A stretch of 64,000 bases of DNA from Himantopus leucocephalus (taxonomy: Eukaryota; Chordata; Aves; Charadriiformes; Recurvirostridae): contig RSEF01000003.1 in the NCBI GenBank assembly GCA_003993805.1, positions 86,293,099 to 86,357,098 of the forward strand, read 5' to 3'. Both the position numbers and the translations under genes were made by a program. This document shows positions 1-10,791 of this stretch, in pieces; the first letter of the stretch is position 1, and each line of letters opens with the position of its first letter. Under the pieces are notes generated by a model. The model saw only the letters and a list, made by a program, of their open reading frames with translations. It was not told where the DNA came from and ran no database searches.

Positions 1-122
1 GGTAGATGCCCCATCCCTGGAAACATTCAAGGTCAGGTTGCACAGGGCTCTGGGCAACGTGATCTCATTGAAGATGTCCCTGCTTGTTGCCGGGGGTGGT
101 TGGACCTTTAAAGATCTCTTCC
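1..122 (+). repeat. CR1 LINE 3' fragment (truncated)
   Basis: The stretch GATGCCCCATCCCTGGAAAC, then AAGGTCAGGTTG, GGGCTCTGGGCAAC and GGTTGGACCTTTAAAGATCT, follows the 3' part of avian CR1 elements. The usual CCATTCTATGATTCTATG tail is not recognisable, so the 3' end has decayed or been lost. The 5' part lies outside the window. It sits in a DOP1A intron in the sense orientation. Confidence 0.8.
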
Positions 123-795
123 AGTGACCTTTCACATGACATATGGGAGCTGCTTGGTTTTATTAAGAGATGATGCAAATAGTTAAAGCCCCTTCTTCTA
201 GATACATTGTGTTTTAGTGCACTGAAGGTGGACACTTCGGTCTCTTCCTCTATATGGAAAATTGATTGCATCATGTTTCTTGTTTCATTTGTTCCAGGAT
301 TTATTCTTTGAAGTTTTGGTGGGTTTTTTTTCCAGTAAGTCAGTAGCTGGGTTTACTATGTTCAAGACATGAGGTGGTTTTACTAGTCTGAATTGCAAAG
401 TGCGAGTGTTGGTTTGACTGAAAAATTTCTTTATGTACCTCCCTCCATTTTGAATACTTAGAGGCGGTTATGGTTAAATAAGAGCATATTGTCCTTGTGT
501 AATATCCTATGTACTATGATGATGCAGCCTTTTAATAACATATATCCTAGCTCTTTGGGCTGTTATTGTGTTGTTTGGAGTCTGTTAACCACCTCTTTTT
601 GGAATGGGTCAAACTCTGCGTAATGTGAGCAAAACTCCCAGATGCAATATTGCATTTATGTAGAGAACTTTAACAAAAATATTTCACTGCACTGTTTTGA
701 GGTTTCTCACTTTTGTTTGTTGCTTGGTGAAAGAGGTTATTTTTTATGTTGACAGAATAAAACTGTAGCAAAGTCATGAAACGGTAACATGACAT

Positions 796-820
796 GGGGG
801 GGGGGGGGGGGGGGGGGGGG
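796..820. repeat. G25 homopolymer next to an ambiguous base
   Basis: Twenty-five consecutive G followed by AAAAA and N at 826. The true length is uncertain because both sequencing and assembly fail at such runs. A G-quadruplex could form on the + strand about 100 bp upstream of the exon at 918. Confidence 0.85.
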
Positions 821-917
821 AAAAANGGGAGTAAAAATTGAGAGTGAATGAGGGAAGGAGAAAATGCTGGTTGGAATTACTCTGAACTGAGGAAACCTTC
901 TTGGCTTTTGGTTTCAG

Positions 918-1054
918 AAAGGCTGGTAGAAAGTCTCCGTTTGCCGCAGGTGCCCACCCTTCATTCCCAAGTGTTCCTGTTTTTCAGAGTATTGCTTTTA
1001 AGAATGTCTCCGCAGCACCTTACCTCACTTTGGCCTACCATGATCACTGAACTG
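918..1054 (+). CDS. DOP1A: DOP1A coding exon (fifth from last)
   Basis: The acceptor TTTGGTTTCAG precedes 918 and the donor GTGAGT follows 1054. The 137-bp exon enters mid-codon and ends on a complete codon. It encodes [19 protein letters not shown] through [10 protein letters not shown], a very conserved DOP1A segment. Confidence 0.95.
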
Positions 1055-4000
1055 GTGAGTTGCAGTTAGCGTTCATGATTTGGAAGACTTGTGCAAATTT
1101 GAGACACAACCTCATTCTCAATGTTTTTAGGAATATCTCTTCTGCATAACGTGCATGTAAATGTACAATGGATACAAATTGTAAGCTGACTTATTTTCAT
1201 AGTCCTGATGTCTGTTTTTTTGCAGTCAAGTAGAACATGTGTTAACTTATGCTATTTAAGCTGTTCGCATGTCACCTGAATTAAACTTGCGTTTACCCTC
1301 GTTGTTCCCTCCTGACTACTACTTCAATTTCGGCCTATGTTATATTTACACTGTCTGCTGTTCCCACTCCTGCCCTGCTCTGTGTTTCCTGTTTCTACTT
1401 TCCTGGTCATTCAGCCCTCTTCCTCTAGCAATAAGGATGAGAAGCCACCTAAAGAAGGAGTCAGAATCTATGTTGTGTTGACAGTCATTCAGGTCACATT
1501 TTGGCTGAAATTTTGTAATGAGATTTGTACAAGGCTTGACTTGGATTTCTTCTCTCACTTATTTTACACTGCATAACAAGACAGGATAAACATCTCTTTT
1601 AAGAGCTGCTACCTGCGGAGTCTCCGCTGCTGGCTGTTTCACATGCAGGTTTCAGCTTTTGCAATGGGAATGGAGGAGAGTGTTTGATGCATTCTGTAGT
1701 CCATTTACCCTGTTAGCCAAGTAGTTCCTAAGGGGCTGGCTAACACACATAGTAAATTGGAATCACTGCAGTGATTTTTTTTTTTTTTTTTTTTTAAACT
1801 CTGGGGGTTGGGNTAGCCCTTAGTTAACCACAGATCTAAGCGATAAAAGGAGAAAAGCTATATAAAGTATTTTAAGGATCAAGTGCACAGTTTTAGCAAC
1901 AGATGCACTTAATTCTGAGCCTGTCTGTTGTGGTTTAACCCCGGCTGGCAACTAAGCACCACACAGCTGCTTGCTCAGTGTCCCCCGCTCCCCCCAGGTG
2001 GTATGCGGGGGAAGAATTGGAAGGGTAAAAGTGAGAAAAGTTGTGGGTTGAGATAAAGACGGTCTAATAACTAATAAAAAAAAAAAGGAAAATAAACCCC
2101 AAGAAAAACATGTGATGCAAAAGACAACAATTGCTTACCACCAACTGACTGATGCCCAGACAGTCCCTGAGCAACGACAGCCCCCTGCCAAACTTGACCC
2201 TCGCCACTTTTATTGCTGAGCACATTGTTGAATGGTCTGGGATATCCTTTTGGTCAGTTGGGGTCAGTTGTCCCAGCTGTGTCACCTCCCAGCTTCTTGT
2301 GCACCCCCAGCCTACTTTCTGGCAGGGCAGTCTGAGGAGCAGAAAAGGCCTTGACGCTGTGTAAGCACTGCTCAGCAGTAGCTAAAACATCAGTGTGTTA
2401 TCCAGACTATTTTCAGCCTAAATCCAAAACATAGCCCCATACAAGCCTCTGTGAAGAAATTTAACTCTGTGCCAGCCAAAACCAGTACGCTGACAATATT
2501 ATAAGTATTAAGAATCCTGTTCGGTTCTGCTAAGAGCTGGGAACAGTGTGGCCCTCTGACTCCTGTGCTGTCCCTGGCCTTTATACAAGTTACTGCAGTC
2601 CTGGAACTACTTTCAGTGGACAGGACTATGTCATCTCTGCAAATTCATACCTGAGTTTGCTCCTTTGTGTGATTCTTTATTCTCAATTCCTTTACATCTT
2701 GGTCTCTGCTGGGCTCTCTTTCTAAGTAGTGGAGGGCATTAGCCTCTGAGAGCTTGCCTGGCCATAAAAGTCATGTGTCATATATGGTCCTCGTGCTACT
2801 CAGGCTATATACAAGGGATGAAAGAGTGTCAGGATGCCAGTGTCCAGTCATAGTTCAGTGGGTTATTTCATCATCCAGGAACGGAAATAAAGCTCCAAAC
2901 AACAGTTCCTCTAAGGCTTATTACTCAGGCTTCCCTACAGCATTTTCCTGAATCACAGTCCATTAAAAAATGGTATTAAAATGTAGCATTTGGTCTTCAG
3001 GTACAAGTGTTTTTACTGATGGAACAGGAGCTCACTGCTGATGAAGACATTTCCAGGTAATGAACTTCCCACTTGTTTAACTTGATAACAGTCTCCTGGC
3101 ATGCTGATGGGCAGTTGAGTCATTCTTTGGAATAATTTGTCTTAGAAAGAATTGTCAAGCTCAAATGAAAAGGACAAGTAAAGAGTAGTTCAGTCTGACT
3201 GCATTACCAGGGACATACTGATCAGGGCAAAACAAAACAAAAAAAATCCCACTGTCAGATTGCTCATAAACAACTAAGGTAAATGATGCAGTACGAGTAC
3301 CTTCTTACCGTGTCTTCCTGGCTAAAATGACACCGCTTCCGCAACTAAAATATGCGTGGGATGACTTTATAGCTTATCTGTATCATATGTATATTTAAAA
3401 TAAGATTGATGCAGTTTTTTTTGTCTAAATAAAAATGCGGTTTCTTCTAGTGTTAGAAAGACATAAAGATGAGGTGGATAATTTTTCTTGTTTCATTGTC
3501 CATTTCTATCCCATCTGCCTTCTGCACAGTATGATCCAATTTCAGTCAATGCTAGCAGTAGAGGCAGATTTCTCAAAAAAACAGGGGGAGTTATTTGCCT
3601 AAGTCTTGTTCTTCACTTTTTTCCTAGATTCTCTTTGTTGTTTTGAAGAATTTTTCCCTAAAATAAAGTAATATCAACATGACTGGCAATTTTAAACTTT
3701 CTCTTAATTTGGATGTCTGATGGGAATGAGATACAGTGTAACATGTTTATTGTATGTCAACATTTTATCATACATATATATATATAAATAAACATACAAA
3801 ACTCCACCCATAGCAGAGGCTTTCAATATTCTGGTTTAATTTATGGATTCAGGATTAAGTTGTGTGTTTGTAAGAGAAAGTAAGAAAGATGATCTTCCCA
3901 TAGTGGAAGAAGGCTGTTACGACTCATCTGCTTACTATAATTTATTTTAGAACTTCTGGCCCATCTGTTGCTGGTCTGGAGACGACATACACAGGCGGCA

Positions 4001-7000
4001 ATGGTTTCTCCACGTCCTACAATAGCCAGAGATGGTTGAACCTGTACTTGTCAGCTTGCAAATTTCTGGACTTGGCCTTAGCTTTACCATCTGAAAATCT
4101 TCCTCAGTTTCAGATGTGAGTAGAAGACACTGTCATTGAAGTTTTTGGATGTTTAACCATGCCTCGTGGTAAAATTCTAGTGTGTAAAAATCTTTGGTTT
4201 TTATTTCCTTTCCTTTTCTGGCCTTCACCCAGGGCAGCCCCCAGTTCATTCCCTCCCAGTGTCAGAGTGACCCCCAGAGCACATGATGCTACACACAAAA
4301 TGAGTTCAAGCTGGTTTGATTTAGCCTGTGGCAAGAGATTCTCCATGCTTGTGAGCTAATCAGTAACAGTGATTTGTTCAAGTATTTTGAAGTATTTAGT
4401 TGCAGTAATGTCTAAGAACCCAAAATACACCCACACGTCTCGGTGACTAATGCATGAGATCAGAGGACTCTACGTGGTCTCAGCATGACTCACTTAAATT
4501 ACTCCTGTGTGATCTGACTGGAAGATGTTGCAACAAACCTGCTTGTGAAGGGGACCCCATGTTTTTTCTTGGTTGGTAGTGTTCATGTGTGCAAACTGCT
4601 TCCTCAGTGCCTCTGCAATCCTGTCCTATTGGAAGAAAACGAATGCAAAAATGACATTTGCTGAAGACCCTAGAAATGGGATGCCACCAAGGACAAAAGA
4701 AAGTGTCTCGTCTCTTCCTTTACACTGCACAGTGGTGACCGTGTGAGAGCTGCTGCCCTGGCACAGCTCTGTAGACGTTTGGTCACCTCTAATTATCCTG
4801 TTATTTAAAAGATGCTCGCGGGGGCTGGAGGGTGGAAAAACTTGCACACATTGTGTCATTTTGTGCCCTGTAGTATTTCTGAATCTAAAGCTAATATTGA
4901 AGGTTCATTGATTTATTTTATTTTCTGGGGATTTGGCTCATAATTCTTGCTGGGTTCTCCAAGTTGTCCTAATCCCCATTATTAGCCAGCACAGTTTATT
5001 TAGATTATTACTGTGCATTTCTGGAAAGACAAGAGTCGTGCTGAATCATGCTGTCTTTTATGGTATTCTCATGGAGGCTTGGCTTGAAGTTTTAAGGACA
5101 GAAACTTTGATTTCCTTTATAGGTTATAATGCAAGTAGCCAGTCTTTGCAGTACAGCAAGGTTGGGGAGGAGGAGAGGTCCACTTGGTCTCATTGGCCTA
5201 TGAATAGATAAATGAGTTTGTTACCAACATGGAATATTGAGAACGTTTTGTGGGTTATAGTAAGCATTCCAAATGTGCAGCAAAGTGTTTTAAGTAACTT
5301 ACGTATTTTATCATTCAGAATTGCTTTCAGTTCCCTTGCACACAATGAAGGTGTGAATACTCCTGTTGTTTTTAGCTTCACTGCCTTATCTCACTCTTGG
5401 CATCCTGGTATATCTCAAGAAACTCTAAACGAAAAAGAAGATGCTACATTATCAGCCATGTTACCTCCTGCTTTTCAGAGTGTGCCTTTCCTGTTCGTTC
5501 TTGTCAGAGACTGCTGGGTTTTTGTGTGGTTTGCTTTTTTTCCTCCTCTTTCTTTGATACCTAACTAGATTTCCTCATCCACTTACATTCTTAGATCTAG
5601 CAGAAAAGCCTGCTTGTTCATTAAGGATAATGTCTGCTTGTGTTATCTCATGACAGGTATCGTTGGGCTTTTATTCCAGAAGCATCAGATGATTCGGGCT
5701 TGGAAGTACGAAGACAGGGTACACATCAGAGGGAATTCAAACCGTATGTGGTGCGTCTAGCAAAACTGCTGCGAAAAAAAGCAAAGGTATGTCATTTTCT
5801 TCCAGTTTTGCTTGTCATTGATAATTGTCACGTACAGTAACTTACAATGCTGTTTTTGTTTTGGGTATTTGGGGGGTTTTTAACAATGAAGAATGGAAAG
5901 GAGTTTAGCTGGTGTGGGAGGTTCCCACTGGAGTAATCTCAAGTCAGCATCAGGCAAACACCATACGGAGATACATAAAACAAAACAAAAAAACCCAACC
6001 CAACCAACCATAAAAAAAGCCCAAACCTGCTATGGTCAAAAAAAGACTATGGGCAGTTACTTTGGAGTTTTCTATTAAAAGTATTGTTTGTATTTGAGTA
6101 AAAAGTAAAGTACGCTTCAGTGTCTAATATATTTTAACATAAAATCACTTTCAGACAGCCGGTCATGTATGTGGATAACTACTATAACTACCTAAATTTT
6201 GAAGTNCAAAACAAAAAAACCCAACCCAACCAACCATAAAAAACCCCAAACCTGCTATGGTCAAAAAAAGACTATGGGCAGTGACTTTGGAGTTTTCTAT
6301 TAAAAGTATTATTTGTATTTGAGTAAAAAGTAAAGTATGCTTCAGTGTCTAATACATTTTAACATAAAATCACTTTCAGACAGCCAGTCATGTATGTGGA
6401 TAACTACTATAACTACCTAAATTTTGAAGTAGAAAAGCATTTTTGTTAATAATAATCACATTTAAGTATTTAGAAAGCTGTCGCATTCCTAAAATGACAG
6501 AACCAAGAGTCTTGAGACTGTGCAGATCCTGGAAGGGCTGGGTTTCTTCCCTGAAGCAGGTACGATGAATGGAAGAAGGCAGAGAGCAGTACAAACAGTT
6601 CTGGTGAAATCTTGGCTGAACAGTTTGTAGGGTGGGAGCAGAATTAGGTTTGTCATTATGTTGATGCATGAGGTGTCTTAAAACCCTAGTTTGGGTGGGG
6701 TGGAGGCCTGATCTGCTAATGAAACTGATGGAACTTAGCCAAGCCCCGTCCCAGGGAGGTCCCTTCTGCTGCCACAAAGTAAGAAATTGCTGTCAGGTAC
6801 TTTGCTGCTCCTGCTGTGAGGACAGAGTCCCCGTGGGCGGGCACCTGACTGGGAAAGGTTGCTGGGTGGGCCAGGGAAACAGGGAGGAAGCTCAAAGCCA
6901 TATGGGAGAAAGCTTTGAAGTTTCATTCTTGGGTTTCCCTCCAAATAGATGGCATTGTCAGGGCTGTAACACTGGCAGCTTGCTGTAGCTACTGCGTTTA

Positions 7001-10000
7001 CAATCTCTAATGAATGTTTTTACCAAGTAAAGAAACTACTGCTGACATACAAGTGGCTACATAAAATTTAGGGATAACTTAGTTGCGGGCAGATCTGAAC
7101 TCAAGCAAGGCTCGCAACTATAGGGGATAGAACAAGCATATCTGCATTGTTCATTTTATTGTTTTTGAACCACAAAGATGAAACTAAATTTCTCTTCTTG
7201 GATGTATAAAGGAATATTCAGTTTTAACTGACTGCTAATCTGGCATAGCCTCTAACCCTGATTGTTCAGTGTAGTGTGCTATACCTATTAGAAAGTGATC
7301 ACACTCCAAATAATCTCTCTGCATGAATTGTAAATTACATATGATGTAAAAAATATACATGCTGGTAAGTACTGTATGTTGAGATAGATGCCTGAAGTCA
7401 GGACTTCCACAGTATGCTTCAAGAATATAGAAAACTTCCTGGAATTTCTGGAACCCCCTAGTCACAGCAGCAGTTTCACTCTCTGAACCATAGCAAGGGC
7501 TATGATGATGAGATAAACGTGAGGTAATGAATACGGACTTCCAGGCCATTTCTTCTTTGTGTAGAGGAGAATACTGTTGCATATAGATGCTGGTTTTTCG
7601 TAGAAAATAACTGTTTCTGAGCAAAATGTTCCAGTGGATTTTAATTTTCTTTCAGGGTGCTCTGACTAATGCTCAGATTCATGTAGTATGGTGTTGCTCA
7701 GGCTCTGTTGTCTGAAGGAAATGTGCTTAAAAACCTCCTTTGGCACTACTGGCAATAAACAGAGGAACAAACTGGCAGTGCTGTTATTGTCTAATAGTGC
7801 CTTGGCCACACTAGCTCCAGAGTCTGCCGTTCCTGGACCATGGACTCTTTGGGGCGGGTGATTTTTCTAGCTGAAGCACAGCACCCAACCAAGCAACTGC
7901 ACGGCCTTCATGGCAAAGTATTATTTTGATATATGAAATGCAGTCTGAAAGTTCTCCTCTTTCCTTCCACAGGACAAACAGGAGGACTTTAAGACGGTGG
8001 TTTTGGAGGGAATGGAGATGGCCAAGCATCAGGTGAGGGTGGCCTTTGATGCTTGAGTTGTGAAACAAGCTCACCATAATAACACCATCACCTCAAGGCC
8101 CTGAGCAGTATTTAGCTTTCAGTAAGAACTGAGAGACATCAGTCTTGTTAGAGGAAAAGTTGAGAGATTTTTGAAGTGAAAGAATCATGAAGGCCTTTAT
8201 TTTTATAGATAACTTAAAAACTTATTTTTAAGTTCATTTCCTACATGAAATAGATTACAAAAAGTTAACGTTAGTTCTAAGAATTGCAATCGCAAATCAT
8301 AAGATTAAATAATAACATAATTTTTGCCAAACAGCGGGTGTGAAACACACAATCTCTAATCAGTTTCTGTCAAATTAACTGCTCTTTTAAGCATCTGAGG
8401 AATTAGTGGTGTTTGCTTAGCAGATAGTGCCGTGAGGAAATGGCTTGGACAGATTGTATTTCATTGCTCAGAGAGAGAATGCGTATTTGCACGTGCACCC
8501 CCTTTGGTTGGCTGCTGTGGAACGCTGACACTTGCTGCGTGCCAGAGGTGTCCGCGCTCACCACTGGGTAATGCTAAGCACGGTAGAGAACCAGTACTGA
8601 AAAGCCTCTCTTCTGTGAACCCAGTGTGAAGTTTTTAATGGAGAAATTTTAAAAACTAGTAGCTTTATTAAAAGTAGGAGGCATCAACAAGTCTTTCTGT
8701 GTTGGAATGCAGTCTTCGCTTGGTTTTAGTTCATTATGAGCCTTTCTCTTCTTGAGGTTTGTTGAGCTAGAATGGTAATCTCCTGTGACAGGGAGCCAAA
8801 CCACCAGATTAAAATACTAAATATGCTCATATGTAATTCTAACCTCATTGGTTTTTGTGAAACGGATGTCATGTAGGCTCTTGAATTGCAAGACAGTTGC
8901 TTCATTTAAAGGGCAAATCTGTATTTGCTGAAGTGTCATCTCTTGAAGAAAATCTGTTTGCTCAAAGGCTGTGCAATCAGTAATCCTTACCTTGTGCGCT
9001 GCTCCCGCTGCTGTTCTTTCCCCCTTGTTCCCTTTCGTTACAAAGCCCGCTCTTCCGGAGCTGGGCAGCCTGCAGGGCTCTCGAACCCCGGCCTGGGCAG
9101 AGGCATTGCCAGGGCAGTGGGAGGAAGGCGCCGGTCAGAGGCAGATCAGGAGGTAGCTCTCCTTGATGTGGTCTTTGATCTGCTTTTCTCCTTCCTCACA
9201 GAATAAAAACTGGTATTGCTGGAACTCTACTTCACGGTAGAAGCTCTCCACACTGGTTTGTCAGCAACAGTCCAAACAAAGTGTTTCTAGCAGTGACGTT
9301 ACCTTGTTGTCTAGATTTGAATATGTTTTTTGACTCAAAAAAAAAAAAAAAAAAGNAGCAGCTGGATGTTAGTGCTCAGGTATTTTAGGATGCGGGTATT
9401 TAAGGCAACCCTAAACAGGGTTACAGCAGTGTACTGACACTGCCTGTGAGCATCTGCTGTGTGACTGCTGCCTCCGCTGGTGGGGTTCCTGAAACTCTCT
9501 CCTGTGAAATTCTCCCCCATGAAATGGAAAGTGCGTAACCCAGGTCTTCTGAGAAAGCACAATAAGTAACCGAAACATTTTTCTTTGAGGACTTCAAGTG
9601 TTTGCTCAGAGCCTCGATGTGTGTTATTTCTGATTCAAAAAACAGCATTGCTTTTGCTCTTCCTGAAAACTCTGAACTCTAGCTTCAAAGTGAAAACGCT
9701 TTGTTTCTATTTTAACTGCCTTTGAGGATTATTGCCACTAATGCTGACAGTAGGGTGAAGCGTGAGTGTGGAAAGCAGCTGAAGTGGCGCACAACTTACC
9801 CAAGCAGCTACAATACTGCCTGTCACCAGCTTGGGCTGTTTGTAACCAGCAGGTGCCAGGGCGGGGGGCTGCCTTGCTTTGGGGCAGCCCTGGGCTGAGG
9901 CGGTGGACTCAAACGCCCATTGCAGCTTTTCCCTTGGTGTCAGCCCAAAGACCGGCTGGCAGCCTGTACGCTCCTGGCCACTGCTGCTGCAAAGCCTGGT

Positions 10001-10483
10001 GAGGGGAGGAGCAGGAGATCTGGCTCGAAAGCTGCTCTCCAGCATACTTGTATTTCAGTGATAGGACAGGAATTTTTGAAACATAAAAAAATACTTTATT
10101 AGGCATTAGTCTTTCATTTTTTATCTGTGTTTTTTCTGTTTTGACCTGTATTATTTCCCATTTCTCTGTATTTACAGAAAAACCCAGAGGAAGACAGCTC
10201 AGGGAAAACACTAAGTTGGGAACCAGGTCACTTGCTTTTAACCATCTACACTGTTCGCAGCATTGAGCAGCTTTTGCCTTTCTTCAACGTACTCAGCCAA
10301 GTTTTTAACAGCAAAGTCACAAGCAGATGTGTTGGACACTCAGGGAGCCCTGTCCTTTACCCCAACTGTTTTCCAAGTAAGGACATAAAAATGGAGACCC
10401 TCAAGACCTTCTCCAGCAAAGCAAGACAAAAGATAGAAGAAATGGTTGAGAAGGATTTTCTTGAAGGTGTCATAAAAACATGA
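918..10483 (+). CDS. DOP1A: DOP1A (DOPEY1), C-terminal part, last five coding exons (partial gene)
   Basis: Five exons (918-1054, 3001-3056, 3951-4115, 5657-5786, 10178-10483) join in one frame through GT-AG introns and encode about 264 residues matching the C-terminus of DOP1A, a leucine-zipper-like DOP1-family protein of roughly 2,400 residues. Recognisable stretches are [57 protein letters not shown] and the end [12 protein letters not shown]. Family knowledge: DOP1 proteins are peripheral proteins of the Golgi/trans-Golgi and endosomes, act with MON2 in endosome-to-Golgi traffic, and have been linked to kinesin-1 cargo attachment. No catalytic motif is expected or seen. The N-terminal exons lie left of the window. 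The gene runs tail-to-tail into PGM3, an order conserved in amniotes. The frame is intact, with no premature stop. A possible extra in-frame exon sits at 7973-8032. Confidence 0.96.
1055..3000 (+). other. DOP1A intron containing the solo LTR
   Basis: Outside the LTR this 1.9-kb intron shows a T21 run at 1775-1795 with an ambiguous base at 1813, and otherwise unremarkable AT-rich sequence. No further exon was identified. Confidence 0.75.
1929..2495 (+). mobile_element. Solo LTR of an avian endogenous retrovirus (ERVL-type, likely TguLTR5-like)
   Basis: The element begins TGTGGTTTAACCCCGGCTGG and contains AGCTTCTTGTGCACCCCCAG, AAGGCCTTGACGCTGTGTAA and a closing CCAGCCAAAACCAG, features I recall from a widespread neoavian LTR family. 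No internal retroviral coding region adjoins it, so it is a solo LTR left by recombination. An A-rich patch after GAGATAAAGACGG resembles the R/polyA region. It lies sense in a DOP1A intron. I could not confirm a target-site duplication, so the 3' edge (about 2485-2495) is approximate. The family name is from memory. Confidence 0.75.
3001..3056 (+). CDS. DOP1A: DOP1A coding exon (fourth from last, 56 bp)
   Basis: A short exon preceded by TGGTCTTCAG and followed by GTAATG. It encodes [18 protein letters not shown] plus two bases of an arginine codon completed in the next exon. Frame and residues continue directly from the exon ending at 1054. Confidence 0.94.
3951..4115 (+). CDS. DOP1A: DOP1A coding exon (third from last, 165 bp)
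   Basis: Acceptor TTTATTTTAG, donor GTGAGT. It encodes (R)[19 protein letters not shown] and onward to [12 protein letters not shown], and ends with the first two bases of a methionine codon. The phase matches both neighbours exactly. Confidence 0.95.
4116..5656 (+). other. DOP1A intron, unremarkable
   Basis: A 1.5-kb intron between two certain exons. I see no repeat family, RNA gene or exon in it. The preceding intron (3057-3950) has only a short TA repeat near 3774-3786. Confidence 0.75.
5657..5786 (+). CDS. DOP1A: DOP1A coding exon (second from last, 130 bp)
   Basis: Acceptor TCATGACAG, donor GTATGT. It encodes (M)[17 protein letters not shown] through the basic stretch [10 protein letters not shown] and ends on a complete codon, so the following 4.4-kb intron is phase 0. 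That is why a 60-bp exon inside it could be included without breaking the frame. Confidence 0.95.
5981..6430 (+). repeat. 225-bp tandem duplication separated by a single N
   Basis: Copy 1 (5981-6205) and copy 2 (6207-6430) start at the same CAAAACAAAAAAACCC and end at the same AAATTTTGAAGT. They differ at about six sites, mostly transitions, plus one base of length. The lone N at 6206 is the junction. The form suggests two contig ends or haplotypes that were never merged rather than a true duplication. Confidence 0.9.
7973..8032 (+). CDS. Candidate in-frame cassette exon in the last DOP1A intron
   Basis: Sixty bases are flanked by a strong acceptor (pyrimidine tract ending TTTCCTTCCACAG) and a strong donor (CAG then GTGAGG). 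The segment is 20 codons without a stop in the phase required by the surrounding DOP1A exons (phase 0 at both ends) and would add DKQEDF...MAKHQ between LLRKKAK and KNPEED. I do not recognise these residues from the canonical DOP1A protein. It could be an alternative or lineage-specific exon or a decoy splice pair. The evidence is sequence only, with no transcript support available. Confidence 0.35.
10178..10483 (+). CDS. DOP1A: DOP1A terminal coding exon with stop
   Basis: The acceptor CTGTATTTACAG precedes 10178. The exon encodes [20 protein letters not shown], then [20 protein letters not shown] and the C-terminal [12 protein letters not shown], stopping at TGA 10481-10483 (101 residues). 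The end matches that of vertebrate DOP1A, so the stop is authentic. Confidence 0.96.
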   Translation, partial: KNPEEDSSGKTLSWEPGHLLLTIYTVRSIEQLLPFFNVLSQVFNSKVTSRCVGHSGSPVLYPNCFPSKDIKMETLKTFSSKARQKIEEMVEKDFLEGVIKT

Positions 10484-10785
10484 ACCAAACTGGTACTATT
10501 CAGCTTATATGTAGTGTAACTATTTAAATGAAATACTGTATCTTTCCGAGTTGTATAGTATTCTTTTCTTACTTTGTATGTAATGAAATACTTAATGTTG
10601 TATTTAAGTTAAATATTTGTAAATAACAGAAAAGTTCTGGATGTGGCCTGAATCAAGTTTAAATATTGGTGGCTCATATTGATTATGGTGCCTACTATTT
10701 ACAGTACATGTTTTCTTGTCTTGAGTTCTGTCTTTAAAAAATCCTAAAAAAATACAAGGTGCACATTTTTGCAATTTGTTTCCAG

Positions 10786-10791
10786 TTTATT
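10786..10791 (-). terminator. Candidate PGM3 polyadenylation signal AATAAA
   Basis: TTTATT on the + strand reads AATAAA on the - strand, about 960 nt past the PGM3 stop. It is the only canonical hexamer found on that strand before the DOP1A coding region. An ATTAAA at 11095-11100 is a nearer alternative. Confidence 0.35.

Larger units (their letters stand above)
1..917 (+). other. DOP1A intron (partial)
   Basis: Besides the CR1 fragment at the left edge, this holds a run of 25 G at 796-820 followed by five A and a single ambiguous base at 826. No exon-like open stretch was recognised. Confidence 0.7.
5787..10177 (+). other. Last DOP1A intron (4.4 kb)
   Basis: It holds a 225-bp tandem duplication split by an N (5981-6430), the candidate cassette exon (7973-8032), and an A18 run with an ambiguous base at 9356. 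The GC-richer stretch 8990-9140 carries open frames on the + strand that look like chance. Confidence 0.75.

Noticed and set aside
2064..2364. Open frames on both strands at 2.1-2.4 kb
   Set aside because: They lie inside the LTR and match no retroviral protein; the LTR has no internal coding region.
10232..10483. Independent small gene starting at 10232
   Set aside because: It is the terminal DOP1A exon read from an internal codon; the acceptor at 10177 and an in-frame upstream extension show it is part of DOP1A.
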